From Betaproteobacteria bacterium (lineage in GTDB: Bacteria; Pseudomonadota; Gammaproteobacteria; Burkholderiales; Burkholderiaceae_C): a DNA stretch of 42,900 nucleotides. The number at the start of each line of letters is the position of its first letter. Position 1 is the stretch's first letter. The stretch covers positions 1 through 42,900 of the forward strand of contig RFQA01000005.1 in the NCBI GenBank assembly GCA_009925925.1, read 5' to 3'. The notes beneath the pieces were generated by a model. The model was given only the letters and a program-made list of their open reading frames with translations. It was not told where the DNA came from and did not search any database. The position numbers and the translations under genes are program-made. This document shows positions 32,640 to 40,442 of this stretch, piece after piece.

Positions 32640-32936
32640 TCAGTTCTCTTTGTCGTTTTCGTCGTTGTCGGACTTGTCTTTGGCAGATGCGAGCACCTGT
32701 CCCGTGTCGATTTCAATGTCGTAGGCATTGCCGTCCTTTGCTCTCTCAAACTCGGCGCGGGAGGCTTTGCCGCCCAAATGCTGTTCGGCAGTGCTGATGG
32801 CTTGCGTGATGGACACCTTGGCGGAAGGGCTGGACAACGCGTCTTTGAGGGGCGCCGTAGCGGCCCAAGCAGCCATGGCAGCGCTGGAGAGGGTAACCGC
32901 AATGAGGGCCAATAAACGCATTCGACTGATCTTCAT
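32640..32936 (-). CDS. PepSY-domain periplasmic protein
   Basis: The 98-aa exported protein has a signal peptide (LLALIAVTLSSAAMAAWA) and a single PepSY domain of about 60 residues (VSITQAISTAEQHLGGKASR, then ERAKDGNAYDIEIDTGQVLA). A highly acidic, Asp/Lys/Asn-rich tail (KDKSDNDENDKEN) follows and may bind cations. The ATG at 32936 is chosen because the longer frame from 32990 reads into the displaced xylA fragment. PepSY proteins beside QseBC/PmrAB-like systems are often strongly induced targets. It is the first gene of the minus-strand block. The 135 bp to the next gene contains a weak 7-bp stem (32608-32635) and the CTTAG repeat. Confidence 0.82.
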   Translation of the reverse strand: MKISRMRLLALIAVTLSSAAMAAWAATAPLKDALSSPSAKVSITQAISTAEQHLGGKASRAEFERAKDGNAYDIEIDTGQVLASAKDKSDNDENDKEN

Positions 32937-32981
32937 CGGCTCGCAGCCGCCGTTTACAACCCCCAAAGTAGCAGCACAGAA

Positions 32982-33026
32982 AGCTCTCAATCCGCTTCTG
33001 GTGGCAGGACACGGGTTGCACGTCTA
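32982..33026 (-). pseudogene. Displaced fragment of the xylA 3' end
   Basis: The 42 bp at 32985-33026 match 35601-35642, the 3' end of the intact xylA in this window, with five mismatches (37/42). Translated on the minus strand it gives VDVQPVSCHQKRIES against [15 protein letters not shown] of XylA. The coding potential stops at both sides, so this is a relic. The surrounding intergenic DNA at 32937-33330 holds no other gene I can support; a short open frame on the plus strand (ELLALNIVIARKQRSESQ near 33070-33120) is unrecognised. Confidence 0.65.
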
Positions 33027-33212
33027 CACGCGGGCCCGGAGACTTTCCCCAAGCTGCGGCCCCGCAGATCGAGCTGCTGGCGCTGAACATTGTCATTGCG
33101 CGCAAGCAACGCAGTGAGTCGCAGGCTAAGTGGGGCTTCCCGCTAAGTGATGAAGGCTGCTGCTAAGCGCCAGCATCAACCGCGATTGGTGAAAGGCGCA
33201 GCGCAAAGAGTT

Positions 33213-33272
33213 TTGTTAGCAGCTAGCGTGCGTTTGATAAGCACTAGAGTCGGATTTAATAGTGGTTTGGTG
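33213..33272 (+). repeat. Interspersed repeat copy E
   Basis: This is a degenerate copy: TTGTTAGCAGCTAGCGTGCG, then TTTGATAAGCACTAGAGTCG and GATTTAATAG. It lies between the xylA relic and the start of the cyclic-nucleotide-binding gene. It is more diverged than copies A-D, F and G, with mismatches in the first third. Confidence 0.55.
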
Positions 33273-33330
33273 TTGCTGCCGACATTGATAGCAATCCGAA
33301 TCCTCTTTCACCCTAACTCGACGTTCATTC

Positions 33331-33912
33331 ATGAACCCCACTGTTGCATCATCTAATGCACTATCGACCCGATCGATCACTGAAGTCCCCGAGCTCGCTG
33401 CCAAAGCGGCGGAGTTGTTGCGCCAAACGCGCCCGAACTTTGCGCTGACGATGCAGGATGCCACTTGCATCGTTTCGCTCATGCGTCTGGTGAAGTTTCC
33501 TGCCGGCACGACCCTGTTCACCGCAGGAGATGTCAGCAACACGGGCTACATGCTGCTGTTGCTCGAGGGAGATGTCACTGTAGATACCGGTGGTGTCGGC
33601 GGTACATCTAAAGTCGATATCGCGGCCATCGGCCCGGGGGAACTGATCGGTGAGCTCGCCTTGATCGATGGGGCACCACGCTCAGCGACCTGCACGGCTA
33701 TTTCTCCAGTCATTGCCGCCGGGCTCTCGTCGGGCGGATTGAATCGTTTGATTGAACAGTTTCCCCAAGTCGCAAATAAGCTGGTGATCTACATTGCCCA
33801 AAGCGCCGCCGAGCGGCTGCGTGCCCTGAGCGAGCAGCTGCAAATGTATGACCAAGTCATCGAAAACATGCGGCAAGAAAATGAAAAGCTTCGGCTTTCC
33901 GCGAAGCGCTAA
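33331..33912 (+). CDS. Cyclic nucleotide-binding domain protein without DNA-binding domain
   Basis: The 193-aa protein has a CRP-type cyclic nucleotide-binding (cNMP) beta-roll at residues ~45-150. Visible parts are RLVKFPAGTTLFTAGDVSNT, GYMLLLLEGDVTV and the phosphate-binding cassette GPGELIGELALIDGAPRSAT. The cassette contains the conserved Gly-Glu and the Arg of the family. The C-terminal ~40 residues (AERLRALSEQLQMYDQVIE to ENEKLRL) are a coiled coil, not a helix-turn-helix, so the protein is a sensor or scaffold rather than a regulator. No partner gene is adjacent. Repeat copies flank it on both sides (E upstream, F downstream). Confidence 0.8.
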   Translation: MNPTVASSNALSTRSITEVPELAAKAAELLRQTRPNFALTMQDATCIVSLMRLVKFPAGTTLFTAGDVSNTGYMLLLLEGDVTVDTGGVGGTSKVDIAAIGPGELIGELALIDGAPRSATCTAISPVIAAGLSSGGLNRLIEQFPQVANKLVIYIAQSAAERLRALSEQLQMYDQVIENMRQENEKLRLSAKR

Positions 33913-33980
33913 GAGCGCGTGCAGCTTGCGCACGATAGCGAAGGCTGCCATTCCAGCGACGTTTTTTCGATATCGACGGC

Positions 33981-34063
33981 GCTACTCTTTTTGTAGCTGC
34001 TTGCGCAGAATCCGTGTGTGCTAGAGCCGGATTTGATGCTTTCTTTCGACCCAAAGCGGAAGT
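33981..34063 (+). repeat. Interspersed repeat copy F
   Basis: This is one of the better preserved copies: GCTACTCTTTTTGTAGCTGC, then TTGCGCAGAATCCGTGTGTG and CTAGAGCCGGATTTGATGCT, with the tail TTCTTTCGACCCAAAGCGG shared with copy D. It lies about 70 bp after the cyclic-nucleotide-binding gene, in a 437-bp gap (33913-34349). The gap otherwise holds only the perfect palindrome and no gene I can support. Confidence 0.75.
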
Positions 34064-34226
34064 AGCAGGTTTGACAATCGTTTCCGTACACCGGTCATCC
34101 AGAATTGGCCAATTACTAATTGATTGACTGGCTGTGATGCCGCTATTGCGGCCGGTCGCGGCCGACATGCTGGAGGAAGGCTGGGCTAACGTTAGCTTAG
34201 GGAGAACTCAAATTGCACCCGAGGGC

Positions 34227-34261
34227 AACGGCATAACTTGCGTTATGCAAGTTATGCCGTT
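34227..34261. repeat. Perfect 15-bp inverted repeat, possible recombination or operator site
   Basis: The arms AACGGCATAACTTGC (34227-34241) and GCAAGTTATGCCGTT (34247-34261) are exact complements around GTTAT. The right arm leads into GTTAGAC, and about 30 bp upstream lies GCTAACGTTAGC. The layout resembles a tyrosine-recombinase or integron-type site, but no recombinase gene is present. A strong hairpin or an operator for the downstream genes is also possible. Confidence 0.6.
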
Positions 34262-34349
34262 AGACTTGCATTTCACAAGTTACATGACTGGCCGCCTCAC
34301 GATGTGGTCGAGCAGTAGCCTGCTGAATCCTTTTTCCCCCACCCATACT

Positions 34350-34760
34350 ATGACTACTGATCTTTGGATTTTGTTAGGCCTTGCCTTGTTGACGGAACTG
34401 CTCACCTTGCCGCCCCTCGTGGCGCGCGGTTCGGTGCCAGGCGGCATAAAGTGGATCTTTTACAACCGCGATACGGTGCTCGAAGGTGTCGCGGCATGGG
34501 GTGGAAGGGCTATTCGCGCCCATGACAATCTTGCCGATAATCTGGCGATGTACGCGGCCGTCATCGGAATAGCCCATATCACCGGTGCTACAAATGGGGT
34601 GACAATGGTTGCAGGGATGGTGCTGCTCAGTGCGCGTGTGCTTCATGCAATGGTCTATATTGCTGGCATCCCTTATCTGCGAACCGCGGTATTCGCGGTC
34701 GCACAGTTCTCGATGCTCGTCTATGTGTGGGAAATCATTGCGCATTTCATGGCCCGTTAA
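34350..34760 (+). CDS. MAPEG-family membrane protein
   Basis: The 136-aa inner-membrane protein has four hydrophobic segments, as in the MAPEG family (eicosanoid/glutathione metabolism in eukaryotes, function unclear in bacteria). Matching parts are LLTELLTLPPLVARG near the N-terminus, RDTVLEGVAAWGGRAIRAHD with the loop residues shared by the family, NLADNLAMYAAVIGIAHITG, and LLSARVLHAMVYIAGIPYLR. I start at the ATG at 34350; the open frame continues to 34134 but crosses the palindrome and intergenic DNA. It is followed 114 bp later by an HxlR regulator in the same direction, a pair that suggests response to redox or electrophile stress. Codon use is slightly more AT-rich than the flanks, so it may be acquired DNA. 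Confidence 0.8.
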   Translation: MTTDLWILLGLALLTELLTLPPLVARGSVPGGIKWIFYNRDTVLEGVAAWGGRAIRAHDNLADNLAMYAAVIGIAHITGATNGVTMVAGMVLLSARVLHAMVYIAGIPYLRTAVFAVAQFSMLVYVWEIIAHFMAR

Positions 34761-34874
34761 ATACATGAGCCGCAAAACAGCGGCATTCAACGCGCCTGCA
34801 ATGGAGGGTGACGGCCTCATTGGCGTCGCTTGGATCGCCGTTTCATGCTTCAGACAGTTTCCTGGAGCAAAAGG

Positions 34875-35228
34875 ATGACCAAAGAATTGGACGCAGTAGA
34901 TTGGCGGTCTGTATGTCCGATAAGTTCAGCCTTGGACGTGTTGGGTGACAAGTGGTCCCTGCTGATCATTCGTGACCTGTTGATGCACGGGCCGCGCACG
35001 TATTCGGAACTTCTTGCGGCTCCAGAGCGCATCTCGACCAATATCCTCGCGTCGAGACTGAGCTTGCTGACCTACTTGAAACTGATAGAACGAACGAACC
35101 CTCAGGGGAGCGCGCGAAACAACGCCTATCAAGTCACGGAAAGTGGCGCCTCATTGCGCCCCATCCTTGATGATGTTGCCAAATGGGCGCAAGTCCACCT
35201 CAAGGATTTTCACAGCGACATCGTCTAG
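34875..35228 (+). CDS. HxlR-family transcriptional regulator
   Basis: The 117-aa winged-helix protein has the HxlR pattern: Cys in SVCPISSALDVLGDKWSLLI, then IRDLLMHGPRTYSELLAAPE (recognition region), RISTNILASRLSLLTYLKLI, and the wing with NAYQVTESGASLRPILDD. The conserved Cys (residue ~15) is the redox or aldehyde sensor in several family members. The ATG at 34875 is chosen because it follows GGAG/AAGG closely; an ATG at 34830 would add 15 residues. It probably controls the MAPEG gene upstream and itself. The 349-bp gap after it (35229-35577) holds no gene I can support, only the xyl terminator at its far end. Confidence 0.85.
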   Translation: MTKELDAVDWRSVCPISSALDVLGDKWSLLIIRDLLMHGPRTYSELLAAPERISTNILASRLSLLTYLKLIERTNPQGSARNNAYQVTESGASLRPILDDVAKWAQVHLKDFHSDIV

Positions 35229-35517
35229 ATTGGCCATCAGAAAGTGACTTGGCCAGGCTAGCGGCATTCGGGTTAAGGCCAACTCTTATGGTCCGAAGCA
35301 GAGGACAACCCGACAAGGCTCTGAACGTAGACAACAATGGGCCAAGAATCAACTACCGCTGACTGCTTGGGAGCAGGCAGATCACAAACCGCCACTATCG
35401 CTACCAGCCCATCTCATTCGCTCGCGCGGAATGTCTCTGCCCAGTTATGGTTCGGAACATACCTCTGCAAAGCGGTCATTAAACACAATCCGCAACTGGC
35501 CCAAAGCAGATAAACAA

Positions 35518-35551
35518 AAAGGCCCCGCAGGCATTCACCTGCGGGGCCTTT
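35518..35551 (-). terminator. Intrinsic terminator of the xyl operon
   Basis: A 14-bp perfect stem (35518-35531 with 35538-35551, 6-nt loop) lies 27 bp after the xylA stop. On the minus strand it is followed by TTTTTGTTTA. It ends the xylR-xylB-xylA transcript. Confidence 0.88.
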
Positions 35552-35577
35552 GTCTTTCCGCTTTTCTGCGGCGCAAT

Positions 35578-36894
35578 TCAGATGTAGCTGTTCAGCTGGT
35601 TCTCAATCCGCTCCTGGCGGCCGGAGACGGGTTGCACGTCCACGTTTTGGTCCAGCACGCGTTGGGCCACGGCGTCCAGGCCCAGCTTGCCGGTCAGCAC
35701 GTCCTGGCCGAAGCTGCCTTTCCAGCCGGCGTAGCGGTCTTCGGTCACTTGGGCGAACTTGCCGTCGGTGATCATCTTCTCGGCAATCAGCAGGGCGCGG
35801 GCGGATACGTCCATGCCGCCGATGTGGCCGTGGAAGATGTCTTCGGGGTCGATGCTCTGGCGGCGCACTTTGGCGTCAAAGTTCAGGCCGCCGGTGGTGA
35901 AGCCGCCGCCCTTCAAGATCAGGTACATCGCCAGCGCGGTTTCGGGGATGTTGTTGGGGAACTGGTCGGTGTCCCAGCCGCACTGCATGTCGCCGCGGTT
36001 CATGTCGATGGAGCCAAAAATGCCCAGGTCAATGGCCGTGGCAATTTCATGTTCAAAGCTGTGGCCCGACAGAGTGGCGTGGTTGGCTTCGATGTTGACC
36101 TTGATTTCCTTCTCCAGGCCGTAGCGGCACAGGAAGCCGTAGACGGTGGCGGTGTCAAAGTCGTACTGGTGCTTGGAGGGTTCGCGGGGTTTGGGTTCGA
36201 GCAGGATGGTGCCCTTGAAGCCGATCTTGTGCTTGTACTCCACCACCATGTTCAGGAAGCGGCCCATCTGGTCCAGCTCGTGGCCCATGCGGGTGTTGAG
36301 CAGGGTCTCGTAGCCTTCGCGGCCGCCCCACAGTACGTAGTTTTCGCCGCCCAGTTTCAGGGTGGCGTCCATGGCTTCTTTCACCTGCAGGGCGCCCATG
36401 GCAAAGATTTCGGGGTTGGGGTTGGTGGCCGCGCCCGACATGAAGCGGCGGTGTGAAAAGAGGTTGGCTGTGCCCCACAGCAGCTTCATGCCGGTGGCTT
36501 GCTGCTTGGCGCCCAGAATATCCACTATCTCGCGCAGGTTGTTCACGCTCTCACGCGGGGTGGCGCCTTCGGGGGCCACGTCGCGGTCGTGGAAGCAGTA
36601 GTAGGGCGCGCCCAGCTTGGTAAAAAACTCAAACGCGACTTCGGCCTTGGCCTTGGCGGCGGCCATGGGGTCGGTCATGGAGTGCCAGGGGCGCTGGAAG
36701 GTGTCGCCACCAAACGGGTCCAGCCCGTTCCAGCAGAAGGTGTGCCAGTAGCAGCTGGCAAAGCGCAGGTGCTCTTCCATGCGCTTGCCTAGGACCATAC
36801 GGTCTTTGTCGTACCACTTGAAGGCCAACGGGTTGGTGGATTGCGGGCCTTCATAGGCAACGGGCGCCGCGACGGTGGGGAAGTAATGGCTCAT
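35578..36894 (-). CDS. xylA: Xylose isomerase (XylA)
   Basis: The 438-aa TIM-barrel enzyme converts D-xylose to D-xylulose in the cytoplasm, using two divalent metal ions. Catalytic and metal residues lie in [18 protein letters not shown] (His near residue 100), [37 protein letters not shown] and GSIDMNRGD, then GWDTDQFP. The length fits class II xylose isomerases. It is the last gene of the operon, 81 bp after xylB. The gap holds a 7-bp stem-loop (36948-36966) and a box shared with the xylR promoter, so it may also have its own promoter. A fragment of its 3' end is duplicated at 32985-33026. Confidence 0.96.
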   Translation of the reverse strand: MSHYFPTVAAPVAYEGPQSTNPLAFKWYDKDRMVLGKRMEEHLRFASCYWHTFCWNGLDPFGGDTFQRPWHSMTDPMAAAKAKAEVAFEFFTKLGAPYYCFHDRDVAPEGATPRESVNNLREIVDILGAKQQATGMKLLWGTANLFSHRRFMSGAATNPNPEIFAMGALQVKEAMDATLKLGGENYVLWGGREGYETLLNTRMGHELDQMGRFLNMVVEYKHKIGFKGTILLEPKPREPSKHQYDFDTATVYGFLCRYGLEKEIKVNIEANHATLSGHSFEHEIATAIDLGIFGSIDMNRGDMQCGWDTDQFPNNIPETALAMYLILKGGGFTTGGLNFDAKVRRQSIDPEDIFHGHIGGMDVSARALLIAEKMITDGKFAQVTEDRYAGWKGSFGQDVLTGKLGLDAVAQRVLDQNVDVQPVSGRQERIENQLNSYI

Positions 36895-36924
36895 GGCGTT
36901 TCCTCGGGGTTGTTTAGTTGTGTG

Positions 36925-36936
36925 GTCGAATTAAAT
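36925..36936. promoter_or_regulatory. Candidate XylR box upstream of xylA
   Basis: GTCGAATTAAAT at 36925-36936 matches GTCGAATTATTT at 39646-39657, upstream of xylR, in 10 of 12 positions. The shared AT-rich motif stands out in GC-rich DNA and sits 31 bp upstream of the xylA start. Binding by XylR is inference. Confidence 0.4.
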
Positions 36937-36975
36937 CATGAAAGGGCGCCCTTGTGGATCAAGGGCTTACCCGTA

Positions 36976-38418
36976 TCAGCGGTACAGGCTGCGGAAGTTG
37001 GCGTAGCGTTCCAGCAGCAGGGGCTGCTCGGCGGCATCGGGGCGGTAGGTGGCGTCCACCTCGGGGCTCAGGCACACATAGTCCTGCGCAGCGCCTGTGG
37101 CCAGCCATCCCAGGCGGGCTGCACCCAGGGCGCCGCCTACGGCTGAGCTGCCGTGGGTGACGATTTCCACATCCAGCGCGGTGGCCAGCTGCTGCGCCCA
37201 GAAGGTGCTGCGCGCGCCGCCGCCCACCAGCGAGAGGCGGTTCACGGTGCTGCCAGCCGCGTTAAGGGCGGCCAGACCGTCTTTGAGGCCGAAGGTCACG
37301 CCTTCAATGACGGCGTAGCCCAGGCGGGCGGCGTCGGTGTCAAAGCTCAGGCCGTGGAAGCTGCCGCGCACGTTGGCGTCGTTGTGCGGGGTGCGCTCGC
37401 CACCCAGGTAAGGCAAAAACAGGGGCGATGCGGCGCGCTGCGCTGCGCTCAGGGCACCGGCCTTTTCGGCCACTACACCGGCGTTGGGCGCGCCCAGCAG
37501 GTCAGTCACCCACTGCAGGCTGCTGGCGGCAGAGAGCATCACGCTCATCTGGTGCCAGCGGCCGGGCACAGCATGGCAAAACGCGTGGGTGGCGCTGGCT
37601 GCATTGGGCTGGTAGCTGGGCGTCACCACAAACAGCACGCCGCTGGTGCCCAGCGACAAGAAGCCTTGGCCGCTGTCCACCGCGCCCATGCCCACGGCGC
37701 TGGCGGCGTTGTCGCCCGCGCCACCTGCCACCACGATGCCGGGGTGCAGGCCCAGCAGGCGGGCTACATCGGTTTTGAGCAGTCCGCCGGGGGCGCTGCC
37801 TTCTACCAAACGGGGCATGTGGCTGCGGTTCAGGCCTGTCAGGTTGAGTAGTGCGTCAGACCAGTCGCGCTGCTGCACGTCCAGCCAGAGGGTGCCGCTG
37901 GCATCTGACATGTCGCAGGCGTATTCGCCGGTGAGCATGAGGCGCACATAGTCCTTGGGAAGTAGCACTTTGGCCACTTGTTGAAAGACCTCAGGCTCGT
38001 GCTTGGCCACCCAGCGTAGCTTGGGCGCGGTAAAGCCGGGCATGGCCAGGCTGCCTGCCAGGTCGGTGAGGCCGGGCAGGGCGTCCATCATCTCGGTGCA
38101 CTCCAGGGCGCAGCGGGTGTCGTTCCACAAAATGGCGGGGCGCAACACGCGGTCTTGCGCGTCCAGCAGCACGGCGCCGTGCATCTGGCCTGACAGGCCG
38201 ATGGCGTGCACCGCAGCGTAGTGGGCAGGGTGGGCCGCTTGCAGCTTGAGCAGGGCGCTTTGGGTGGCTGCCCACCAGTCGGCCGGGTTTTGTTCGCTGT
38301 GGCCGGGGTGCGGGCGCGACACGCTGAGCGATGTGCCGGCCGAGCCGATGATGCGATGGTCATCCGCCAGCAAAAGGGCCTTCACCTCGGAGGTGCCGAT
38401 ATCAATTCCAAGAAACAT
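36976..38418 (-). CDS. xylB: Xylulokinase (XylB)
   Basis: The 480-aa FGGY-family kinase phosphorylates D-xylulose to enter the pentose phosphate pathway. The N-terminal ATP/phosphate motif is FLGIDIGTSEVKALLLAD. The xylulose-site segment is LSGQMHGAVLLDAQDRVLRP with WNDTRCALEC, and the Asp region is GAGDNAASAVGMGAVDSGQG. The C-terminal domain has RLSLVGGGARSTFWAQQLAT and AVGGALGAARLG. The ATG at 38418 is only 2 bp after the xylR stop, so the two are coupled; the longer open frame to 38826 lies inside xylR. The 7-bp stem-loop after its stop could partly end transcription before xylA. Confidence 0.95.
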   Translation of the reverse strand: MFLGIDIGTSEVKALLLADDHRIIGSAGTSLSVSRPHPGHSEQNPADWWAATQSALLKLQAAHPAHYAAVHAIGLSGQMHGAVLLDAQDRVLRPAILWNDTRCALECTEMMDALPGLTDLAGSLAMPGFTAPKLRWVAKHEPEVFQQVAKVLLPKDYVRLMLTGEYACDMSDASGTLWLDVQQRDWSDALLNLTGLNRSHMPRLVEGSAPGGLLKTDVARLLGLHPGIVVAGGAGDNAASAVGMGAVDSGQGFLSLGTSGVLFVVTPSYQPNAASATHAFCHAVPGRWHQMSVMLSAASSLQWVTDLLGAPNAGVVAEKAGALSAAQRAASPLFLPYLGGERTPHNDANVRGSFHGLSFDTDAARLGYAVIEGVTFGLKDGLAALNAAGSTVNRLSLVGGGARSTFWAQQLATALDVEIVTHGSSAVGGALGAARLGWLATGAAQDYVCLSPEVDATYRPDAAEQPLLLERYANFRSLYR

Positions 38419-38420
38419 AG

Positions 38421-39599
38421 TTAGTCCGTTGTTGTCGTTGTGGTGTGAGAAAGGGGTTCGCCGTCGGCCTGGCGCGCTGCGGCCAAAGGGGTGCCGGTGT
38501 GCATGGGCCGCAGCTCGTGGTGCAGCACCAGCGCGGCAGCGCCCACGGCAGATGCCAGCAGGCCGTAACGTGCGGGGCGCACAGTGGGGGCGGCCATGCC
38601 GGCTGCACCGGCATAGCGCTGCAGGGTGTCTTGCGCGGCTTTGACGATGCCGGGGTAGGTGTCGCACGAGGGGCCGCCCACCACCAGGGTGCTGGGGTTG
38701 AAGGTGGTCCACAAGTTTTGCAGCACCACGCCCAGGTAGTGGCCCCCTTGGGTCGGGTCGGGCAGTTTGGCCAAGGTGCGGGCACCGAAGAAGGTTTCGG
38801 CGCAACCCCGGCGCCCGCAGGAGCACAGGGGGCCGTCAATTTGCAAAATGTTGTGGCCGATTTCACCGGCCATGCCTTGCACGCCGGTAAACAGCCGGTC
38901 ATTGAGCACAATGCCGGCGCCCACGCCCACACCGCAGGTCACGAAGATCAGCGAGTCTTTGGCATCGCCATCAGAAAACTCGTATTCGCTTAATGCCGCG
39001 GTGTCAGCCTCGTTTTGCAGGTGCACCTTGAGCTGGGGCAGCTTGGCTTTGGCCAGCGCTTCGGCAATCGGGGGCATGAGGTCCACATTGCGCCAGCCGA
39101 GGTTGGGGGCAAAGCGCAGCATGCCGGTGGCCTCGTCAAATGCGCCGGGCAAGCCCACGCCCACGCCCAGTGCCTCGATGTTGCGCTGCTGCAGTTGCTT
39201 GTAGGTGCGGGCAATCAGGCGGGCGGCTTGGCGGCACACGTCGTCGGGTTTGGTGCCGTTGAGTGCCTCTTCGGCCGCGCACAAGACTTGGCCGTTGAGC
39301 GACACACCCACCACCCGCAGGGCTTCCACTGCCACTTCCACACCGATCAGCCCGCGCGAGCGGGTGTCGATGTGCAGCGGCGTGGAGGGGCGGCCCTGGG
39401 TTTGGGTGGTGGTGACGTCAGTCTCGGTGACCCAGCCTTCGTCAATCAGTTCGCGCACCAGCAGGCTGACGGTGGACTTGGTGAGCCCGCTCTCAAGCGC
39501 CAGCTGGGCACGCGAGAGGCCGGGTTGCGCCCGCAGCTGCCGCAGCAGCACACTGCGGTTGATGCGCTTGACTAGCTGTTGGTCGCCTGTTGTTTTCAT
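38421..39599 (-). CDS. xylR: ROK-family transcriptional repressor of xylose genes (XylR)
   Basis: The 392-aa protein has an N-terminal winged helix (~residues 15-75, SRAQLALESGLTKSTVSLLV followed by RELIDEGWVTE) and a ROK sugar-kinase-like domain. The ROK parts are GLIGVEVAVEALRVVGVSL, GVGVGLPGAFDEATG, IFVTCGVGVGAGIVLNDRLF and the zinc-binding CSCGRRGCAET. It is the first gene of the xyl operon and precedes xylB by 2 bp, so it probably represses its own operon until xylose binds. An upstream in-frame ATG at 39662 would add 21 polar residues; the ATG at 39599 is preferred. A candidate box is at 39646-39657. No xylose transporter gene is in the window. Confidence 0.9.
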   Translation of the reverse strand: MKTTGDQQLVKRINRSVLLRQLRAQPGLSRAQLALESGLTKSTVSLLVRELIDEGWVTETDVTTTQTQGRPSTPLHIDTRSRGLIGVEVAVEALRVVGVSLNGQVLCAAEEALNGTKPDDVCRQAARLIARTYKQLQQRNIEALGVGVGLPGAFDEATGMLRFAPNLGWRNVDLMPPIAEALAKAKLPQLKVHLQNEADTAALSEYEFSDGDAKDSLIFVTCGVGVGAGIVLNDRLFTGVQGMAGEIGHNILQIDGPLCSCGRRGCAETFFGARTLAKLPDPTQGGHYLGVVLQNLWTTFNPSTLVVGGPSCDTYPGIVKAAQDTLQRYAGAAGMAAPTVRPARYGLLASAVGAAALVLHHELRPMHTGTPLAAARQADGEPLSHTTTTTTD

Positions 39600-39645
39600 G
39601 ATCTGGGGAGCCGCTCGCACAGGATGCGAAGGCTTTTGTTGAACC

Positions 39646-39657
39646 GTCGAATTATTT
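39646..39657. promoter_or_regulatory. Candidate XylR box upstream of xylR
   Basis: GTCGAATTATTT at 39646-39657 pairs with the similar box upstream of xylA. It sits 47 bp upstream of the xylR start, inside a loose dyad (CCGT...ACGG, about 39644-39665). Confidence 0.4.
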
Positions 39658-39721
39658 ACCAACGGTGATCATGCCAACAATTAGGGTTTCTGCCGCCAAG
39701 GCGCGGCCTGAGTAAAAAGAA

Positions 39722-40306
39722 TCAGGCTTCGCCGACGCCGATAGGCGCAGGCGCCCGCATCACGATGCGGGTGAACAGCCGGTCGTACACCGGATCGCGC
39801 TGGCCCTTGGTGGCCAGCGGGTCGCGGTTGGCTTCAAACGCAGCGTCCAGCTCGGCCCAATCCTGGTCGGTGAGGGTAGTCTGCGCAATAGGCAGGATGG
39901 TGGTTTCTTCCAGCTGCATATGGGCCAGATAAGCCTGCACGTAGCGGCGCACGGCAGTGTCAAAAGCGGCGCGGCGGCTCTCGCCGATCAGCTCCCAGCC
40001 CAACAGCAAGTGCTGCAGGTCGCGCACGGATGCTTCGCTGTGTGCGTGGTCTTCTTCAAGCTGGACGATGGCTTCCATGGCCTGCGGGGCCAGCCGCGCC
40101 ACGCGCGGGAACAGCAGGTTGGACTCTTTGGGGTGGTGCAGCTTTTCGGGGAACTCGTCAATGTAGAAGAGCATGGCGCGCACCACGTCAAAAAAGCCTT
40201 CGGGCTCATCGCCCGGGCCGCGGTCCAGCATCATGGTGAGTGACTGCAACATGGCGCGCAACGCGGCGTGTTCGTCTTTGATGATTTGAAGGCTGCTTTG
40301 TTTCAT
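39722..40306 (-). CDS. Hemerythrin-like (HHE) cation-binding protein
   Basis: The 194-aa helical protein has the HHE pattern. The first His is in IKDEHAALRAMLQSL near residue 13. The second cluster is FPEKLHHPKESNLLFP near 54-66, then LEEDHAHSEASVRDL near 90, and the last is YLAHMQLEETTILPIA near 130-145. These match the helical di-iron ligands of bacterial hemerythrin-like proteins. GAGGAG lies 7 bp upstream of the ATG at 40306, which decides this start over the longer frame to 40795. The protein is cytoplasmic, with a likely role in oxygen, iron or nitric oxide sensing or storage; function is not shown. The next gene upstream is divergent. Confidence 0.85.
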   Translation of the reverse strand: MKQSSLQIIKDEHAALRAMLQSLTMMLDRGPGDEPEGFFDVVRAMLFYIDEFPEKLHHPKESNLLFPRVARLAPQAMEAIVQLEEDHAHSEASVRDLQHLLLGWELIGESRRAAFDTAVRRYVQAYLAHMQLEETTILPIAQTTLTDQDWAELDAAFEANRDPLATKGQRDPVYDRLFTRIVMRAPAPIGVGEA

Positions 40307-40442
40307 GGGGTGCTCCTCAGGCTGGGCGCGAGCTTCCCATGGCAAGGGCTGTGACAGCTTGATGCAAGTCAACAGGGCGCTGCTTTGCCATAGTGGCTTG
40401 GGTACCATCAGGGGGCACGCTACTCCACGAAACTGCTGTCTT

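Noticed and set aside
34190-34261. A firm integron attC assignment
   Set aside because: The left core does not match RYYYAAC well at the expected place, and there is no integrase. I keep it as a possibility only.
35229-35511. Possible gene remnant after the HxlR gene
   Set aside because: All frames are short and I recognise nothing in them; no repeat or hairpin stands out before the xyl terminator.
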